From Actinomycetes bacterium (lineage in GTDB: Bacteria; Actinomycetota; Actinomycetes; Mycobacteriales; Mycobacteriaceae), in contig JAHZJY010000239.1 in the NCBI GenBank assembly GCA_022600695.1, positions 1 to 7,414 on the forward strand: a stretch of 7,414 nucleotides of DNA, given 5' to 3'. Below are positions 1 through 6,725 of this stretch, in pieces; position 1 is the stretch's first letter; each line of letters starts with the position of its first letter. Under the pieces are notes generated by a model. It was not told the origin of the DNA. It did no database searches and was given only the letters and a program-made list of their open reading frames with translations. The translations under genes were made by a program, and so were the position numbers.

Positions 1-924
1 CAGTTCGGTGTAGTTCACCATTCCGGACAGCACGATCGACACCGCCACGTACAGGACGGTGACGATGCCCAGCGAAGCCAGAATGCCGCGAGCGACATCG
101 CGCTGCGGGTTCTTGGTCTCCTCGGCGGTGGTGGCCACCACATCGAACCCGAGGAAGGCGAAGAACACGATCGAGGCTCCAGCCAGCACGCCGTACCAGC
201 CGTAGTGGCTGCTGCCCCCACCGGTCAGCAGGGAGAACACCGACTGGTCGATTCCGGTCCCGGCCGCGCCCGCGCCGGTCTCGGCCGGCGGAATGAAGGG
301 CGAGAAGTTGGCCGGCTTGATGTAGAAGGAGCCGACCACCACGACGAGAAGGACGACGGCCACCTTGACGGCGGTGATCACGGCGGAGACGTGCGATGAC
401 AGTTTGGTGCCGACCGCCAGCAGTGTGGCGACGACGACGACGATCAGCAGCGCTCCCCAGTCGAAGCTGAACGTGCCCAACTGCCAGGTGCCGCCGGCGA
501 ACCCGAACACCGTGCCGAGATAGCTGGACCAGCCCTTGGCCACCACCGCCGCGCCGACCGCGAATTCCAGAATCAGATCCCAGCCGATGATCCAGGCCAC
601 GAACTCGCCGAATGTCGCATACGAGAACGTGTACGCGCTGCCCGCAACGGGCAGGATCGAGGCGAACTCGGCGTAACACAGCGCGGCCAACCCGCAGGTG
701 ATCGCCGCGATGACGAACGACAGTGGCAGCGCGGGCCCGGTGATGTTGCCGAAGGTCGTGGCGGTGACGGTGAAGATACCGGCGCCGACGACCACCGAGA
801 CGCCGAAGACGGTCAGGTCCCGCCAGGTGAGTTCCTTGCGCAGCCGGGTGCTCGGCTCGTCGGTATCGCGGATGGACTGCTCCACCGACTTCATCCGGCC
901 GGGTGTGAGGGTCTTCTGGACCAT
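1..924 (-). CDS. APC-family amino-acid permease, N-terminal 308 residues (3' end outside window)
   Basis: Inner-membrane amino-acid transporter of the APC superfamily, CAT-like (cationic amino-acid transporter) branch; it corresponds in position to Rv3253c. The frame is open from ATG at 924 to base 1, giving 308 residues, so the C-terminal part is missing. Visible family features are the first-helix motif VVVGAGIFT (about 44-52), YAEFA followed by PVAGSAYTFSYATFGEF (84-108), WIIGWDLILEF in helix 3, KPANFSPF (203-210), and FFAFLGFDVVATTAEETKNP (254-273). The last matches the conserved helix-6/loop region of CAT-type permeases. Hydrophobic helices lie near 36-56, 69-88, 109-130, 157-172, 180-198, 245-265 and 284-301. 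The gene starts 10 bases after the stop of the CDF gene and is probably the distal member of the manB operon. No Shine-Dalgarno precedes the ATG, but TAGCCT ends exactly 7 bases upstream. Substrate specificity cannot be read from sequence; a cationic amino acid is the family-based guess. Confidence 0.9.
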   Translation of the reverse strand, partial: MVQKTLTPGRMKSVEQSIRDTDEPSTRLRKELTWRDLTVFGVSVVVGAGIFTVTATTFGNITGPALPLSFVIAAITCGLAALCYAEFASILPVAGSAYTFSYATFGEFVAWIIGWDLILEFAVGAAVVAKGWSSYLGTVFGFAGGTWQLGTFSFDWGALLIVVVVATLLAVGTKLSSHVSAVITAVKVAVVLLVVVVGSFYIKPANFSPFIPPAETGAGAAGTGIDQSVFSLLTGGGSSHYGWYGVLAGASIVFFAFLGFDVVATTAEETKNPQRDVARGILASLGIVTVLYVAVSIVLSGMVNYTEL

Positions 925-931
925 CGCGCAG

Positions 932-937
932 AGGCTA
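932..937 (-). promoter_or_regulatory. Candidate -10 element for a leaderless permease transcript
   Basis: On the minus strand TAGCCT (TAnnnT) overlaps the TAG stop codon of the CDF gene and is followed by exactly 7 bases and then the permease ATG. There is no Shine-Dalgarno sequence in the gap. The same hexamer with the same 7-base spacing precedes the DUF3499 start. No -35 was recognised, which is common in mycobacterial promoters. It may be chance, or an internal promoter within the operon. Confidence 0.35.
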
Positions 938-1855
938 CCGGGCCGGGGTCCGATCCAGGTCCGGCTCCAGGTAGATGATCCGGGCCGCGGGCACCGCCTC
1001 CCGCACCGCCGCCTCGGCCCGGTCGATCGCGGCGGCCACCGTGGTGAGGTCATCGGAGGCCCCGAGCGCGATCTTGGCCCCGACCAGCATCTCCTCCGGC
1101 CCCAGATACTGGGTCCGCAGGTGGATCACCCGATCGACGTGCTCGGTCCGCTCGAGCGCGGCCTGGATGGCTGCCAGTTCCGCACCGGTGGCGCCCTCGC
1201 CGATCAGCAGGCTCTTCATCTCGACCATCAGGATCACCGCGATCACGGCAAGTAGGCCGCCGATGAGCAGCGTGCCCACCCCGTCCCAGACCGGGTCGCC
1301 GGTCAGGATGGTCAACCCCACCCCGATCAGCGCGAAACTCAGTCCGATCAACGCCCCGCTGTCCTCCAGTAGCACCACCGGCAGTTCCGGATTACGGGAC
1401 CGCCGGATGAAGTGCCACCACGATCCGGACCCCTTCAACGGCCTCGACTCGACCATCGCGGTGCGGAAGCTGTAACCCTCCAGGGCCATCGCGATCAGAA
1501 GGATGACCACGGCCACCGCCGCCGAGCGCAGCGGTTCGGGATGCCGGATCTTGTGGATGCCCTCATAGATGGCGAACATCGCACCGAGGGAGAACAGCAC
1601 CAGCGCGACCACGAACGAGTAGAAGAACCGGCTGCGGCCGTAACCGAACTGGTGCAGGCTGGTCGCCTGTTTGCGGGCCTGCCGCTGACCGAACAGCAGC
1701 AGCGCCTGGTTGGAGGTGTCGGCCACCGAGTGCACCGACTCGGCGAGCATCGACGAACTCTGCGTGATGAGGAACCCGACGAACTTCGCCACCGCGATTC
1801 CGGCGTTGGCGGCCAGCGCCGCCATGATCGCCCTGGTGCTGCCCGACGCCGACAA
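935..1855 (-). CDS. Cation diffusion facilitator (CDF) metal transporter, ZnT9-like
   Basis: A 306-residue membrane protein of the cation diffusion facilitator family, which exports divalent metals such as Zn2+, Fe2+ or Mn2+ in exchange for protons. Transmembrane segments lie near 13-30, 33-56, 78-98, 112-130, 160-183 and 189-213, followed by a cytoplasmic domain of about 90 residues. The second helix has the metal-site pattern ESVHSVADTSNQ (H42, D46). The fifth helix opens with LLEDSGALIG (E164, D165), preceded by WWHFIRRSRNPELPVVL, a pattern I associate with the SLC30A9/ZnT9-like branch. The start is a TTG at 1855: AGGAGG (1860-1865) sits 4 bases upstream and the frame then reads MSASGSTRAIMAALAANAGI. 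An in-frame ATG at 1825 (residue 11) is a less likely start, since it would cut close to the first helix and lacks that Shine-Dalgarno. The gene begins 14 bases after manA and ends 10 bases before the permease, so it is probably co-transcribed. The transported metal cannot be deduced. Confidence 0.9.
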   Translation of the reverse strand: MSASGSTRAIMAALAANAGIAVAKFVGFLITQSSSMLAESVHSVADTSNQALLLFGQRQARKQATSLHQFGYGRSRFFYSFVVALVLFSLGAMFAIYEGIHKIRHPEPLRSAAVAVVILLIAMALEGYSFRTAMVESRPLKGSGSWWHFIRRSRNPELPVVLLEDSGALIGLSFALIGVGLTILTGDPVWDGVGTLLIGGLLAVIAVILMVEMKSLLIGEGATGAELAAIQAALERTEHVDRVIHLRTQYLGPEEMLVGAKIALGASDDLTTVAAAIDRAEAAVREAVPAARIIYLEPDLDRTPAR

Positions 1856-1859
1856 TCGC

Positions 1860-1865
1860 CCTCCT
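1860..1865 (-). promoter_or_regulatory. Ribosome binding site deciding the TTG start of the CDF gene
   Basis: Minus-strand AGGAGG lies 4 bases before TTG at 1855 and just after the manA stop (1870-1872). It is the reason for accepting a TTG start over the downstream ATG. Confidence 0.6.
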
Positions 1866-1869
1866 GAAG

Positions 1870-3090
1870 TCAGAGGCCAACCGTAGCGCGAAACAATCGG
1901 CTCGGCCGGGAAGCCTCCAAACGGATCGGCCCGTCGTCAGCGGCCACCCAGGCCGCCCCGCCCCGGTCGATCCGCACCTCGTCGGATTTGGCGCGGGCGA
2001 TCACCGATCCCTCCATGCAGACCAGGATCTGCGGGCCGTCGTGCCGCGATGCGGCGTCAACCTCATGGCCGAGGTTGTCCCCGTCCAGGGTCAGCACCGT
2101 TCCGGCGAACTCCGCCGTGGGGGTCTCGTAGATCAGCTCGATGCCCTCACGGCGGGTACCGACCCGGGCGTCGGCCACGGGGTGGAAGTCGAGCACCCGC
2201 AGCAGTTCCGGGACGTCGACGTGTTTGGGCGTCAGGCCACCCCGCAGAACGTTATCGGAACTGGCCATCACCTCCATCGCCGTTCCGTGCAAGTAGCTGT
2301 GCAGATTGCCGGCCGGCAGGAAGATACCTTCGCCGGCGGTGAGACTGATCCGGTTGAGCAACAGCGCGGCCAGGACACCGGCATCACCGGGGTAGCGTTC
2401 GCCGAGCTCCAGCGCCGTCCTGGCCTCCGCGGCGAATTCCGGCGCACCGGAGCGGATGTACGCGATGGCCCCGTCCAGGACGGCGGGAATGAGCGTCTCG
2501 ATATCGGGCTGCGGGGCGGTGATCCACGTGGTGAACAACGCCCGCAGCCCGTCGGCGTCGGATTGACCGGCCAGCAGGGCGACATAGGGGTCCAGGGCGG
2601 GCACCGCCAGGGCCCGCATGAGCGCGACCGACGCCGCGGCCGGCCGGAAACCCGCCAACGCCTCGAAATCGCCCAGGGCCACCAGCAGTTCGGGCTTGTG
2701 GCTGCGGTCCCGGTAGTTGCGCTCCGGCGATGTGACCGGCACCCCGCAACGGTCCTCGTGGGCATAGCCCTCCACCGCCTGCTGCGCGCTGGGGTGCGCC
2801 TGTAGCGACAGCGGCTCATCGGCGGCGAGCACCTTGACCAGGAACGGCAGCCGGTCGCCGAACCGTGCGCGCACGCTCGGACCGAGCTCGCCTTCGGGGT
2901 CAGCGGCGATCAGGTTCGGCAGGGACCGCCGGTCATCGTCGCCCACCAGGGTGGCCGGATCGCCGGGGTGGGCGCCCAGCCACAGTTCGGCCTCCGGGTG
3001 CGCCGTCGGCGCCGGTCGCCCGGTGAACTCCGCGATGGCGGTCCGCGACCCCCAGGCATAGGTGCGGACAGCTCCGCGGATCAGCTGCAC
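1870..3090 (-). CDS. manA: Mannose-6-phosphate isomerase, type I
   Basis: Cytosolic zinc enzyme interconverting fructose-6-phosphate and mannose-6-phosphate, the entry step to GDP-mannose and to the mannosylated glycolipids of the mycobacterial envelope. It has 406 residues, normal for type I PMI. The zinc ligands of the cupin fold are visible: Q97 and H99 in LSLQAHPS, E134 in NYRDRSHKPELLVAL (125-139), and H264 in LPAGNLHSYLHG. The SDNVLRGGLTPKHVD segment (278-292) carries the conserved catalytic Arg (R283). The opening, MQLIRGAVRTYAWGSRTAIA, matches the usual mycobacterial ManA N-terminus and supports the GTG start at 3090. That start lies 7 bases after the TGA of the SIS gene, and an AGGGGG sequence about 11 bases upstream could serve as a weak ribosome site. 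The position between the SIS/manB pair and the CDF gene fits an operon. Equivalent to Rv3255c. Confidence 0.97.
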   Translation of the reverse strand: MQLIRGAVRTYAWGSRTAIAEFTGRPAPTAHPEAELWLGAHPGDPATLVGDDDRRSLPNLIAADPEGELGPSVRARFGDRLPFLVKVLAADEPLSLQAHPSAQQAVEGYAHEDRCGVPVTSPERNYRDRSHKPELLVALGDFEALAGFRPAAASVALMRALAVPALDPYVALLAGQSDADGLRALFTTWITAPQPDIETLIPAVLDGAIAYIRSGAPEFAAEARTALELGERYPGDAGVLAALLLNRISLTAGEGIFLPAGNLHSYLHGTAMEVMASSDNVLRGGLTPKHVDVPELLRVLDFHPVADARVGTRREGIELIYETPTAEFAGTVLTLDGDNLGHEVDAASRHDGPQILVCMEGSVIARAKSDEVRIDRGGAAWVAADDGPIRLEASRPSRLFRATVGL

Positions 3091-3097
3091 GACGTCG

Positions 3098-4237
3098 TCA
3101 TCCCCCTGCCAGTCTCAGATACACGGCGGCCATCTCCAGTCGCACGGCCAGGGTAGCCAGCTGCTGCTCGGGGCGGGCGTCGGCCGGCCACCCCGAACCT
3201 GCCACCGGCTCCGCCTCGCCCATGTCGTCGACACCGACCAGGTCGACGCCGTCGATTCCGGCGAGTCGGGCGGTCAGCAGCGCGTGCTCCTCCGCCAAGG
3301 CCAGCGCCACCACCCGCGGCCGGTCCGGCAACGGGCCGTCGATCTGTTCATCGTGGAACAGCGCGTCGGCCGGGTCGGCGAATCCGGCGGTCATTCCCCG
3401 AGCCGGTCCGGTGGATCTGAGTGCCACGACCGCGTCGGCGAGTTCAGCGGCCGCGACGGGCTGGCCGCCGACCCGCAGCAACACCGCGGCGGCGTGCCGC
3501 GCCAATGCGCGGGTGACCGGACGGTCGCCGGCCAGCAGCACCTGTCGTCCGGCCATCCGTCCGGCGAGCGCCTTGGCCGGATTGGTGACCATCTCGCGTC
3601 CGGCGCTGTTGCGCAGCGCCTCGGCGTCGAGCTCGTCGGCGAGCGCCCCGAGGTCGCCGATCAGTCCCCGGGTCGCTCCGCTGCTGCCCGCCGGCACCAG
3701 CGCGGGGTCGACGGCGGCCAGCACGGCCAGACCGGCGGCCAGGTACCGGCACAGCCCGAACTCCTCCGGCACCGGCAGCCGGGGTTCCAGAACGGCGCAG
3801 CGCCCGGCGGTGGCATCCCGCAGCGGGCCGAGATTCGGGGCGGTGACCACCAGCCGGGCGCCCCGGCGGACCGCGGTGTGCGCCGCCGAGACAAGAGTCC
3901 TGTCGGCGGGATCGTCGCCGGCGACGATCAGGACATCCAGTGGGCCGATCCACGGCGGTGCCTCGGCCGCGGCGACCAGCGGTTCAGCGGCGATCCCGCC
4001 GAGCGCGGCGATCAGCATGGCTCCGGCAGCCTCGGCGGGCCCCCGTCCGGCCAGCCAGATGACGGTTCGCGGGCGCTGACCGCCGGCCACCGAAGCCAGC
4101 GCCCCCTCCGCCACGGCGGCGGCGGTCGCCCGGACCTGAGCACCGGCCATCGCCGATGCCCGCAGCAGACCGTCCCGGTCGGCCTCCCGCAGGCCATCGG
4201 CGTCATCGAGATCGACACAGGTGTCGGCGGTGTTCAT
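3098..4237 (-). CDS. SIS-fold protein related to bifunctional PGI/PMI, probably non-catalytic (Rv3256c/TobH-like)
   Basis: A 379-residue cytosolic protein that aligns by pattern with bacterial/archaeal bifunctional phosphoglucose/phosphomannose isomerases, which have two SIS subdomains. The first subdomain spans about 57-180 (VIWLAGRGPAEAAGAML, then DVLIVAGDDPADRT). The second spans about 195-375 and begins with REMVTNPAKALAGRMAGRQV (214-233). The expected phosphosugar loops are altered: the GGSA-type loop reads GRGPA (64-68), and the SGNTEE-type loop reads AGDDPAD (106-112). In the second half, the ENAK-like segment with the catalytic Glu reads RVGGQP (255-260), and the PEL-HNE segment reads AELADAV (264-270). 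These losses suggest a pseudo-enzyme, perhaps a sugar-phosphate sensor or a partner of ManA/ManB; that role is inference. The ATG overlaps the manB stop (ATGA, 4234-4237), implying translational coupling. The protein is Ala-rich. Such proteins are often labelled SIS-domain or TobH proteins. Confidence 0.85.
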   Translation of the reverse strand: MNTADTCVDLDDADGLREADRDGLLRASAMAGAQVRATAAAVAEGALASVAGGQRPRTVIWLAGRGPAEAAGAMLIAALGGIAAEPLVAAAEAPPWIGPLDVLIVAGDDPADRTLVSAAHTAVRRGARLVVTAPNLGPLRDATAGRCAVLEPRLPVPEEFGLCRYLAAGLAVLAAVDPALVPAGSSGATRGLIGDLGALADELDAEALRNSAGREMVTNPAKALAGRMAGRQVLLAGDRPVTRALARHAAAVLLRVGGQPVAAAELADAVVALRSTGPARGMTAGFADPADALFHDEQIDGPLPDRPRVVALALAEEHALLTARLAGIDGVDLVGVDDMGEAEPVAGSGWPADARPEQQLATLAVRLEMAAVYLRLAGG

Positions 4238-5640
4238 CGGCCGGTCCCGCCACCTGCTGCGATCCGCTCAGCCGCCCGGGTGACGATTCGGTCCACCTCG
4301 TCGGCGGTGCGGGCCTCCACATTGAGCCGCAGCAGCGGCTCGGTGTTGGACGTGCGCAGATTGAACCAGGCGCCGTCGCCGAGATCCACCGTCATCCCGT
4401 CCAGCGAATCCGTCGACACCGTCTGGGCGGCAAAGGCTTTCACGACAGCATCGACACTGGCGGTCGCGTCCTCCACACGGAAGTTGATCTCGCCCGAGGC
4501 CGCGTAGCGATGGTAGAACCCCATGAGTTCCGACAGCGGACGGTCCTGTCCGCCCAGCGCGGACAGCACATGGAGGCCCGCGAGCATGCCGGAGTCGGCG
4601 CCCCAGAAGTCCCGGAAGTAGTAGTGCGCCGAATGCTCGCCACCGAAAACGGCACCGGTCTGCGCCATCAGCGCCTTGATGTAGGAGTGCCCGACCCGGG
4701 AACGCACCGCCACCCCGCCGCGCTCGGCGATCACCTCCGGAACCACCCGGGAGGTGATCAGGTTGTGGATCACCGACGCCCCGGGGTCGCGGGCCAACTC
4801 CCGGTCGGCGACGAGTGCGGTGACCGCCGACGGCGATACCGGGTCACCGTTCTCATCCACCACGAAGCAGCGGTCGGCATCGCCGTCGAACGCCAGCCCG
4901 ATATCGGCGCCGGTCTCGCGAACGAAGTTCTGCAGATCCACCAGGTTCGCCGGTTCCAGCGGGTTGGCCTCGTGGTTGGGGAACGAGCCGTCGAGCTCGA
5001 AGTACAGCGGCAGCAACGTCAGCGCCGGGACCGTACCCAGCACGGCGGGGGCGGTGTGACCGGCCATCCCGTTACCGGCATCGACGGCCACCCGAAGCGG
5101 CCGCAGCCCGCCGACATCCACCAGCGAGCGCAGAAACCGCCCGTAGTCGTCAAGCACATCCTGATCGTGCTGTCGTCCGCGGGGCCCGGTCCGGCCCCGC
5201 CCGGCCGGCACACCGTCGATGACCTGATCGCGGATGATGGCCAGACCGGTGTCCTCGCCCACCGGCTTGGCCTGTGCCCGGCACAGTTTGATGCCGTTAT
5301 AGGCGGCCGGGTTGTGACTCGCGGTGAACATGGCGCCCGGGCAGTTCAACAGACCGGAGGCGAAATAGAGCTCATCGGTGGAGGCCAGCCCGATTCGGAC
5401 CACATCGAGGCCCTCGTCGACCACTCCGCCGGCGAACGCCGCGGACAGCACCGGGGAACTTTCCCGCATATCGTGACCGATCACGACCCGGCCGGATCCG
5501 GACGCCCCCTCATCGCGCATCAGCCGCGCGAAAGCCGCCCCGACCTCGAAGACGAACGCCTCGTCGATCTCGGCGCCGACCAGGCCACGCACGTCGTAGG
5601 CTTTGATCACGCGGCGCACGTCGTCAGCGGGCCGTGGCAT
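4234..5640 (-). CDS. manB: Phosphomannomutase/phosphoglucomutase
   Basis: Alpha-D-phosphohexomutase converting mannose-6-phosphate to mannose-1-phosphate, the substrate for GDP-mannose synthesis; some family members also act on glucose phosphates. It has 468 residues, normal for the bacterial PMM/PGM type. All four active-site elements are present: the phosphoserine loop TASHNPAAYNGIK (106-118, S108), the metal-binding loop FDGDADR (251-257), the sugar-selecting loop GGEHSAHYYF (333-342), and the phosphate-binding RTSNTEPLLRL (429-439). The KAYDVRG opening (13-19) is typical. ATG at 5640 has AGGAG at 5648-5652, 7 bases upstream. The TGA stop overlaps the ATG of the SIS gene by 4 bases, starting a tightly packed run manB-SIS-manA-CDF-permease. 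An 82-base gap with a strong GC hairpin separates it from DUF3499 upstream, so manB may have its own promoter. Equivalent to Rv3257c (manB, also called pmmA). Confidence 0.97.
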   Translation of the reverse strand: MPRPADDVRRVIKAYDVRGLVGAEIDEAFVFEVGAAFARLMRDEGASGSGRVVIGHDMRESSPVLSAAFAGGVVDEGLDVVRIGLASTDELYFASGLLNCPGAMFTASHNPAAYNGIKLCRAQAKPVGEDTGLAIIRDQVIDGVPAGRGRTGPRGRQHDQDVLDDYGRFLRSLVDVGGLRPLRVAVDAGNGMAGHTAPAVLGTVPALTLLPLYFELDGSFPNHEANPLEPANLVDLQNFVRETGADIGLAFDGDADRCFVVDENGDPVSPSAVTALVADRELARDPGASVIHNLITSRVVPEVIAERGGVAVRSRVGHSYIKALMAQTGAVFGGEHSAHYYFRDFWGADSGMLAGLHVLSALGGQDRPLSELMGFYHRYAASGEINFRVEDATASVDAVVKAFAAQTVSTDSLDGMTVDLGDGAWFNLRTSNTEPLLRLNVEARTADEVDRIVTRAAERIAAGGGTGR

Positions 5641-5676
5641 GGCGCAACTCCTGGGACGACGGAACTTCCTGTCTTC

Positions 5677-5682
5677 AGCCTA
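5677..5682 (-). promoter_or_regulatory. Candidate -10 element for manB
   Basis: Minus-strand TAGGCT (TAnnnT) would start transcription near 5670, giving a leader of about 30 bases that contains the AGGAG ribosome site at 5648-5652. The odd palindrome GGAACTTCC (5661-5669) lies at the predicted start. No -35 was found. Weak evidence; read-through from DUF3499 is equally possible. Confidence 0.3.
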
Positions 5683-5695
5683 GCCGGGACGTCAG

Positions 5696-5715
5696 CGGCC
5701 GGCCCGCGCCGGCCG
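5696..5715 (-). terminator. GC hairpin between DUF3499 and manB (attenuator or rho-independent-like)
   Basis: CGGCCGGC (5696-5703), loop CCGC, then GCCGGCCG (5708-5715): a perfect 8-bp stem with a 4-base loop, 7 bases after the DUF3499 stop codon. There is no following U-run, so it is not a classical intrinsic terminator. It could weaken read-through into manB or stabilise the upstream message's 3' end. Confidence 0.35.
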
Positions 5716-5722
5716 GGGCCCC

Positions 5723-6142
5723 CTAGTCGGCCGGGTCGGGCAGAACGCGCAGATGGCCGCGACGCCGGCCGGCCGGACCGTTCCCGTGGGCGGCCGGCGG
5801 GATTCCGGTGCGCGGCGGACCCCCGTGCGCGGGGCCGAGCGGATCGGAGAATCCGGTCAGCCGCTGACCGCCGGACACCTGGCCTTCGCGTACCGCATCA
5901 GCCAGCGCGACGAGATCGTCCTCATCGGGATTGGTGGGCAGCGGCGCGGCGTGGCGCACCATCTCCCAACCCCGCGGGGCGGTGATCCGGGTGGCGTGGG
6001 CCAGGCACAGGTCCCAGGTGTGCGGCTCACGGACGGTCGCCAGCGGTCCCACCACGGCGGTGGAGTCCGAGTACACGTACGTCAGCGTCGCCACCGCATA
6101 GTGCCCGCACCCAGGCCGGATGCAGCGACGGGGAACATTCAC
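5723..6142 (-). CDS. DUF3499 family protein with a putative zinc-binding Cys/His set
   Basis: Small actinobacterial conserved protein (139 residues from the chosen GTG) of unknown function, equivalent to Rv3258c. It opens NVPRRCIRPGCGHYAVATL. Residues C7, C12, C46 and H49 (C-x4-C ... C-x2-H within PHTWDLCLAHA) look like a small zinc finger, and the strongly conserved YVYSDSTAVVGPL lies between. The middle is acidic (NPDEDDLVALADAV), followed by a Gly/Pro-rich linker, and the C-terminus is basic and conserved-looking (GRRRGHLRVLPDPAD). The GTG at 6142 was chosen because family members start at this point as I remember them, and because TAGCCT lies exactly 7 bases upstream as expected for a leaderless message. 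The frame stays open to an ATG at 6214, which would add 24 low-complexity residues. It is first gene of the leftward cluster, 82 bases ahead of manB, and is kept next to manB in mycobacteria. Function unknown. Confidence 0.88.
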   Translation of the reverse strand: MNVPRRCIRPGCGHYAVATLTYVYSDSTAVVGPLATVREPHTWDLCLAHATRITAPRGWEMVRHAAPLPTNPDEDDLVALADAVREGQVSGGQRLTGFSDPLGPAHGGPPRTGIPPAAHGNGPAGRRRGHLRVLPDPAD

Positions 6143-6149
6143 GCTGGCG

Positions 6150-6155
6150 AGGCTA
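6150..6155 (-). promoter_or_regulatory. Candidate -10 element for leaderless DUF3499 transcript
   Basis: Minus-strand TAGCCT is followed by 7 bases (6143-6149) and then the GTG at 6142, with no Shine-Dalgarno. This is the standard mycobacterial leaderless spacing, with transcription starting at the G of GTG. A single GACAC (6182-6186) lies about 40 bases upstream of this start. Confidence 0.5.
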
Positions 6156-6218
6156 TCCCGGTGACCTGCCTGTGCGCGCCGGACACGCGCACCCGGGGGG
6201 GCGCCGATGTACAACCGT

Positions 6219-6224
6219 TACGAT
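6219..6224 (+). promoter_or_regulatory. Candidate -10 element for the zincin-like gene
   Basis: TACGAT (TAnnnT) ends 9 bases before the ATG at 6234, so transcription would begin at or just before that ATG. No -35 was recognised. If this is real, the ATG at 6207 cannot be the start of this transcript. Confidence 0.35.
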
Positions 6225-6233
6225 CTGCAGTCC

Positions 6234-6725
6234 ATGGCCGACAGCCGTAATTCCCGGCGCGGCGGCGGGGCGCCGGGCGGTTCACGACGCGGCCGCGAGA
6301 TGCGGGGTGCGCTGCTCCCGCCGACGGTTCCCGGCTGGCGCAGCCGGGCTGAGCGCTTCGATATGGCGGTGCTGGAGGCCTACGAACCCATTGAGCGACG
6401 CTGGCAGAAGCGGATGGCTGAATTGGATGTGGCCGTCGACGAGATTCCCCGCCTTGCCCCCCGAGACCCCGACAATGTGCAGTGGCCGCCGGAAGTGGTG
6501 GCCGACGGGCCGATCGCCCTGGCCCGATTGATACCGGCGGGCGTAGACGTCCGCGGTAACCCCACGCGGGCACGAATAGTGTTGTTTCGCAAGCCGATCG
6601 AACGGCGGGCGAAAGATTCAGTTGACCTGGCCGACTTGCTCCACGAGATCCTGGTGGCGCAGGTGGCCAACTATCTGGGGGTCGAGCCGTCCGTGGTCGA
6701 CCCGAGTATGGAGACCGACGATTGA
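6234..6725 (+). CDS. Metallopeptidase (zincin_1)-family protein with degenerate HExxH
   Basis: A 163-residue cytosolic protein equivalent to Rv3259. After a basic, low-complexity tail (ADSRNSRRGGGAPGGSRRGR) comes the conserved core from RGALLPPTVPGWRSRAERFD through VQWPPEVVADGPIALARLIP to TRARIVLFRKPIERRAKD. It ends LLHEILVAQVANYLGVEPSVVDP. In zincin_1 proteins the last block normally carries HExxH; here it reads HEILV (H137, E138, with Val at 141), so the second zinc ligand is missing and peptidase activity is doubtful. Three in-frame starts are possible. ATG 6207 has a G-run 5 bases upstream. ATG 6234, chosen here, sits 9 bases after a TACGAT -10. ATG 6300 gives 141 residues, close to my memory of the Rv3259 annotation. 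It is divergent from DUF3499 and convergent with whiB2, its TGA directly abutting the whiB2 stop. Function unknown. Confidence 0.82.
   Translation: MADSRNSRRGGGAPGGSRRGREMRGALLPPTVPGWRSRAERFDMAVLEAYEPIERRWQKRMAELDVAVDEIPRLAPRDPDNVQWPPEVVADGPIALARLIPAGVDVRGNPTRARIVLFRKPIERRAKDSVDLADLLHEILVAQVANYLGVEPSVVDPSMETDD

Noticed and set aside
1563..1880. Minus-strand frame starting at ATG 1880, overlapping the CDF start
   Set aside because: It is out of frame with the clear CDF protein and shows no domain; the AGGAGG at 1860-1865 lies inside it and serves the TTG.
3062..4507. Long plus-strand open frame (481 codons) over the SIS gene and the manB 3' end
   Set aside because: It is antisense to two well-supported genes, its translation is Gly/Arg/Gln-rich without domains, and such frames are normal in high-GC coding DNA.
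4156..5985. Plus-strand open frame of 609 codons opposite manB and part of DUF3499
   Set aside because: It is a shadow of the real genes, with low-complexity His/Arg/Gly composition, no recognisable motif, and it crosses the boundary between two real genes.
6143..6214. 24-residue N-terminal extension of DUF3499 from an ATG at 6214
   Set aside because: The added residues are not family-like, there is no clear ribosome site, and the GTG at 6142 matches the family start and has a correctly spaced TAGCCT.
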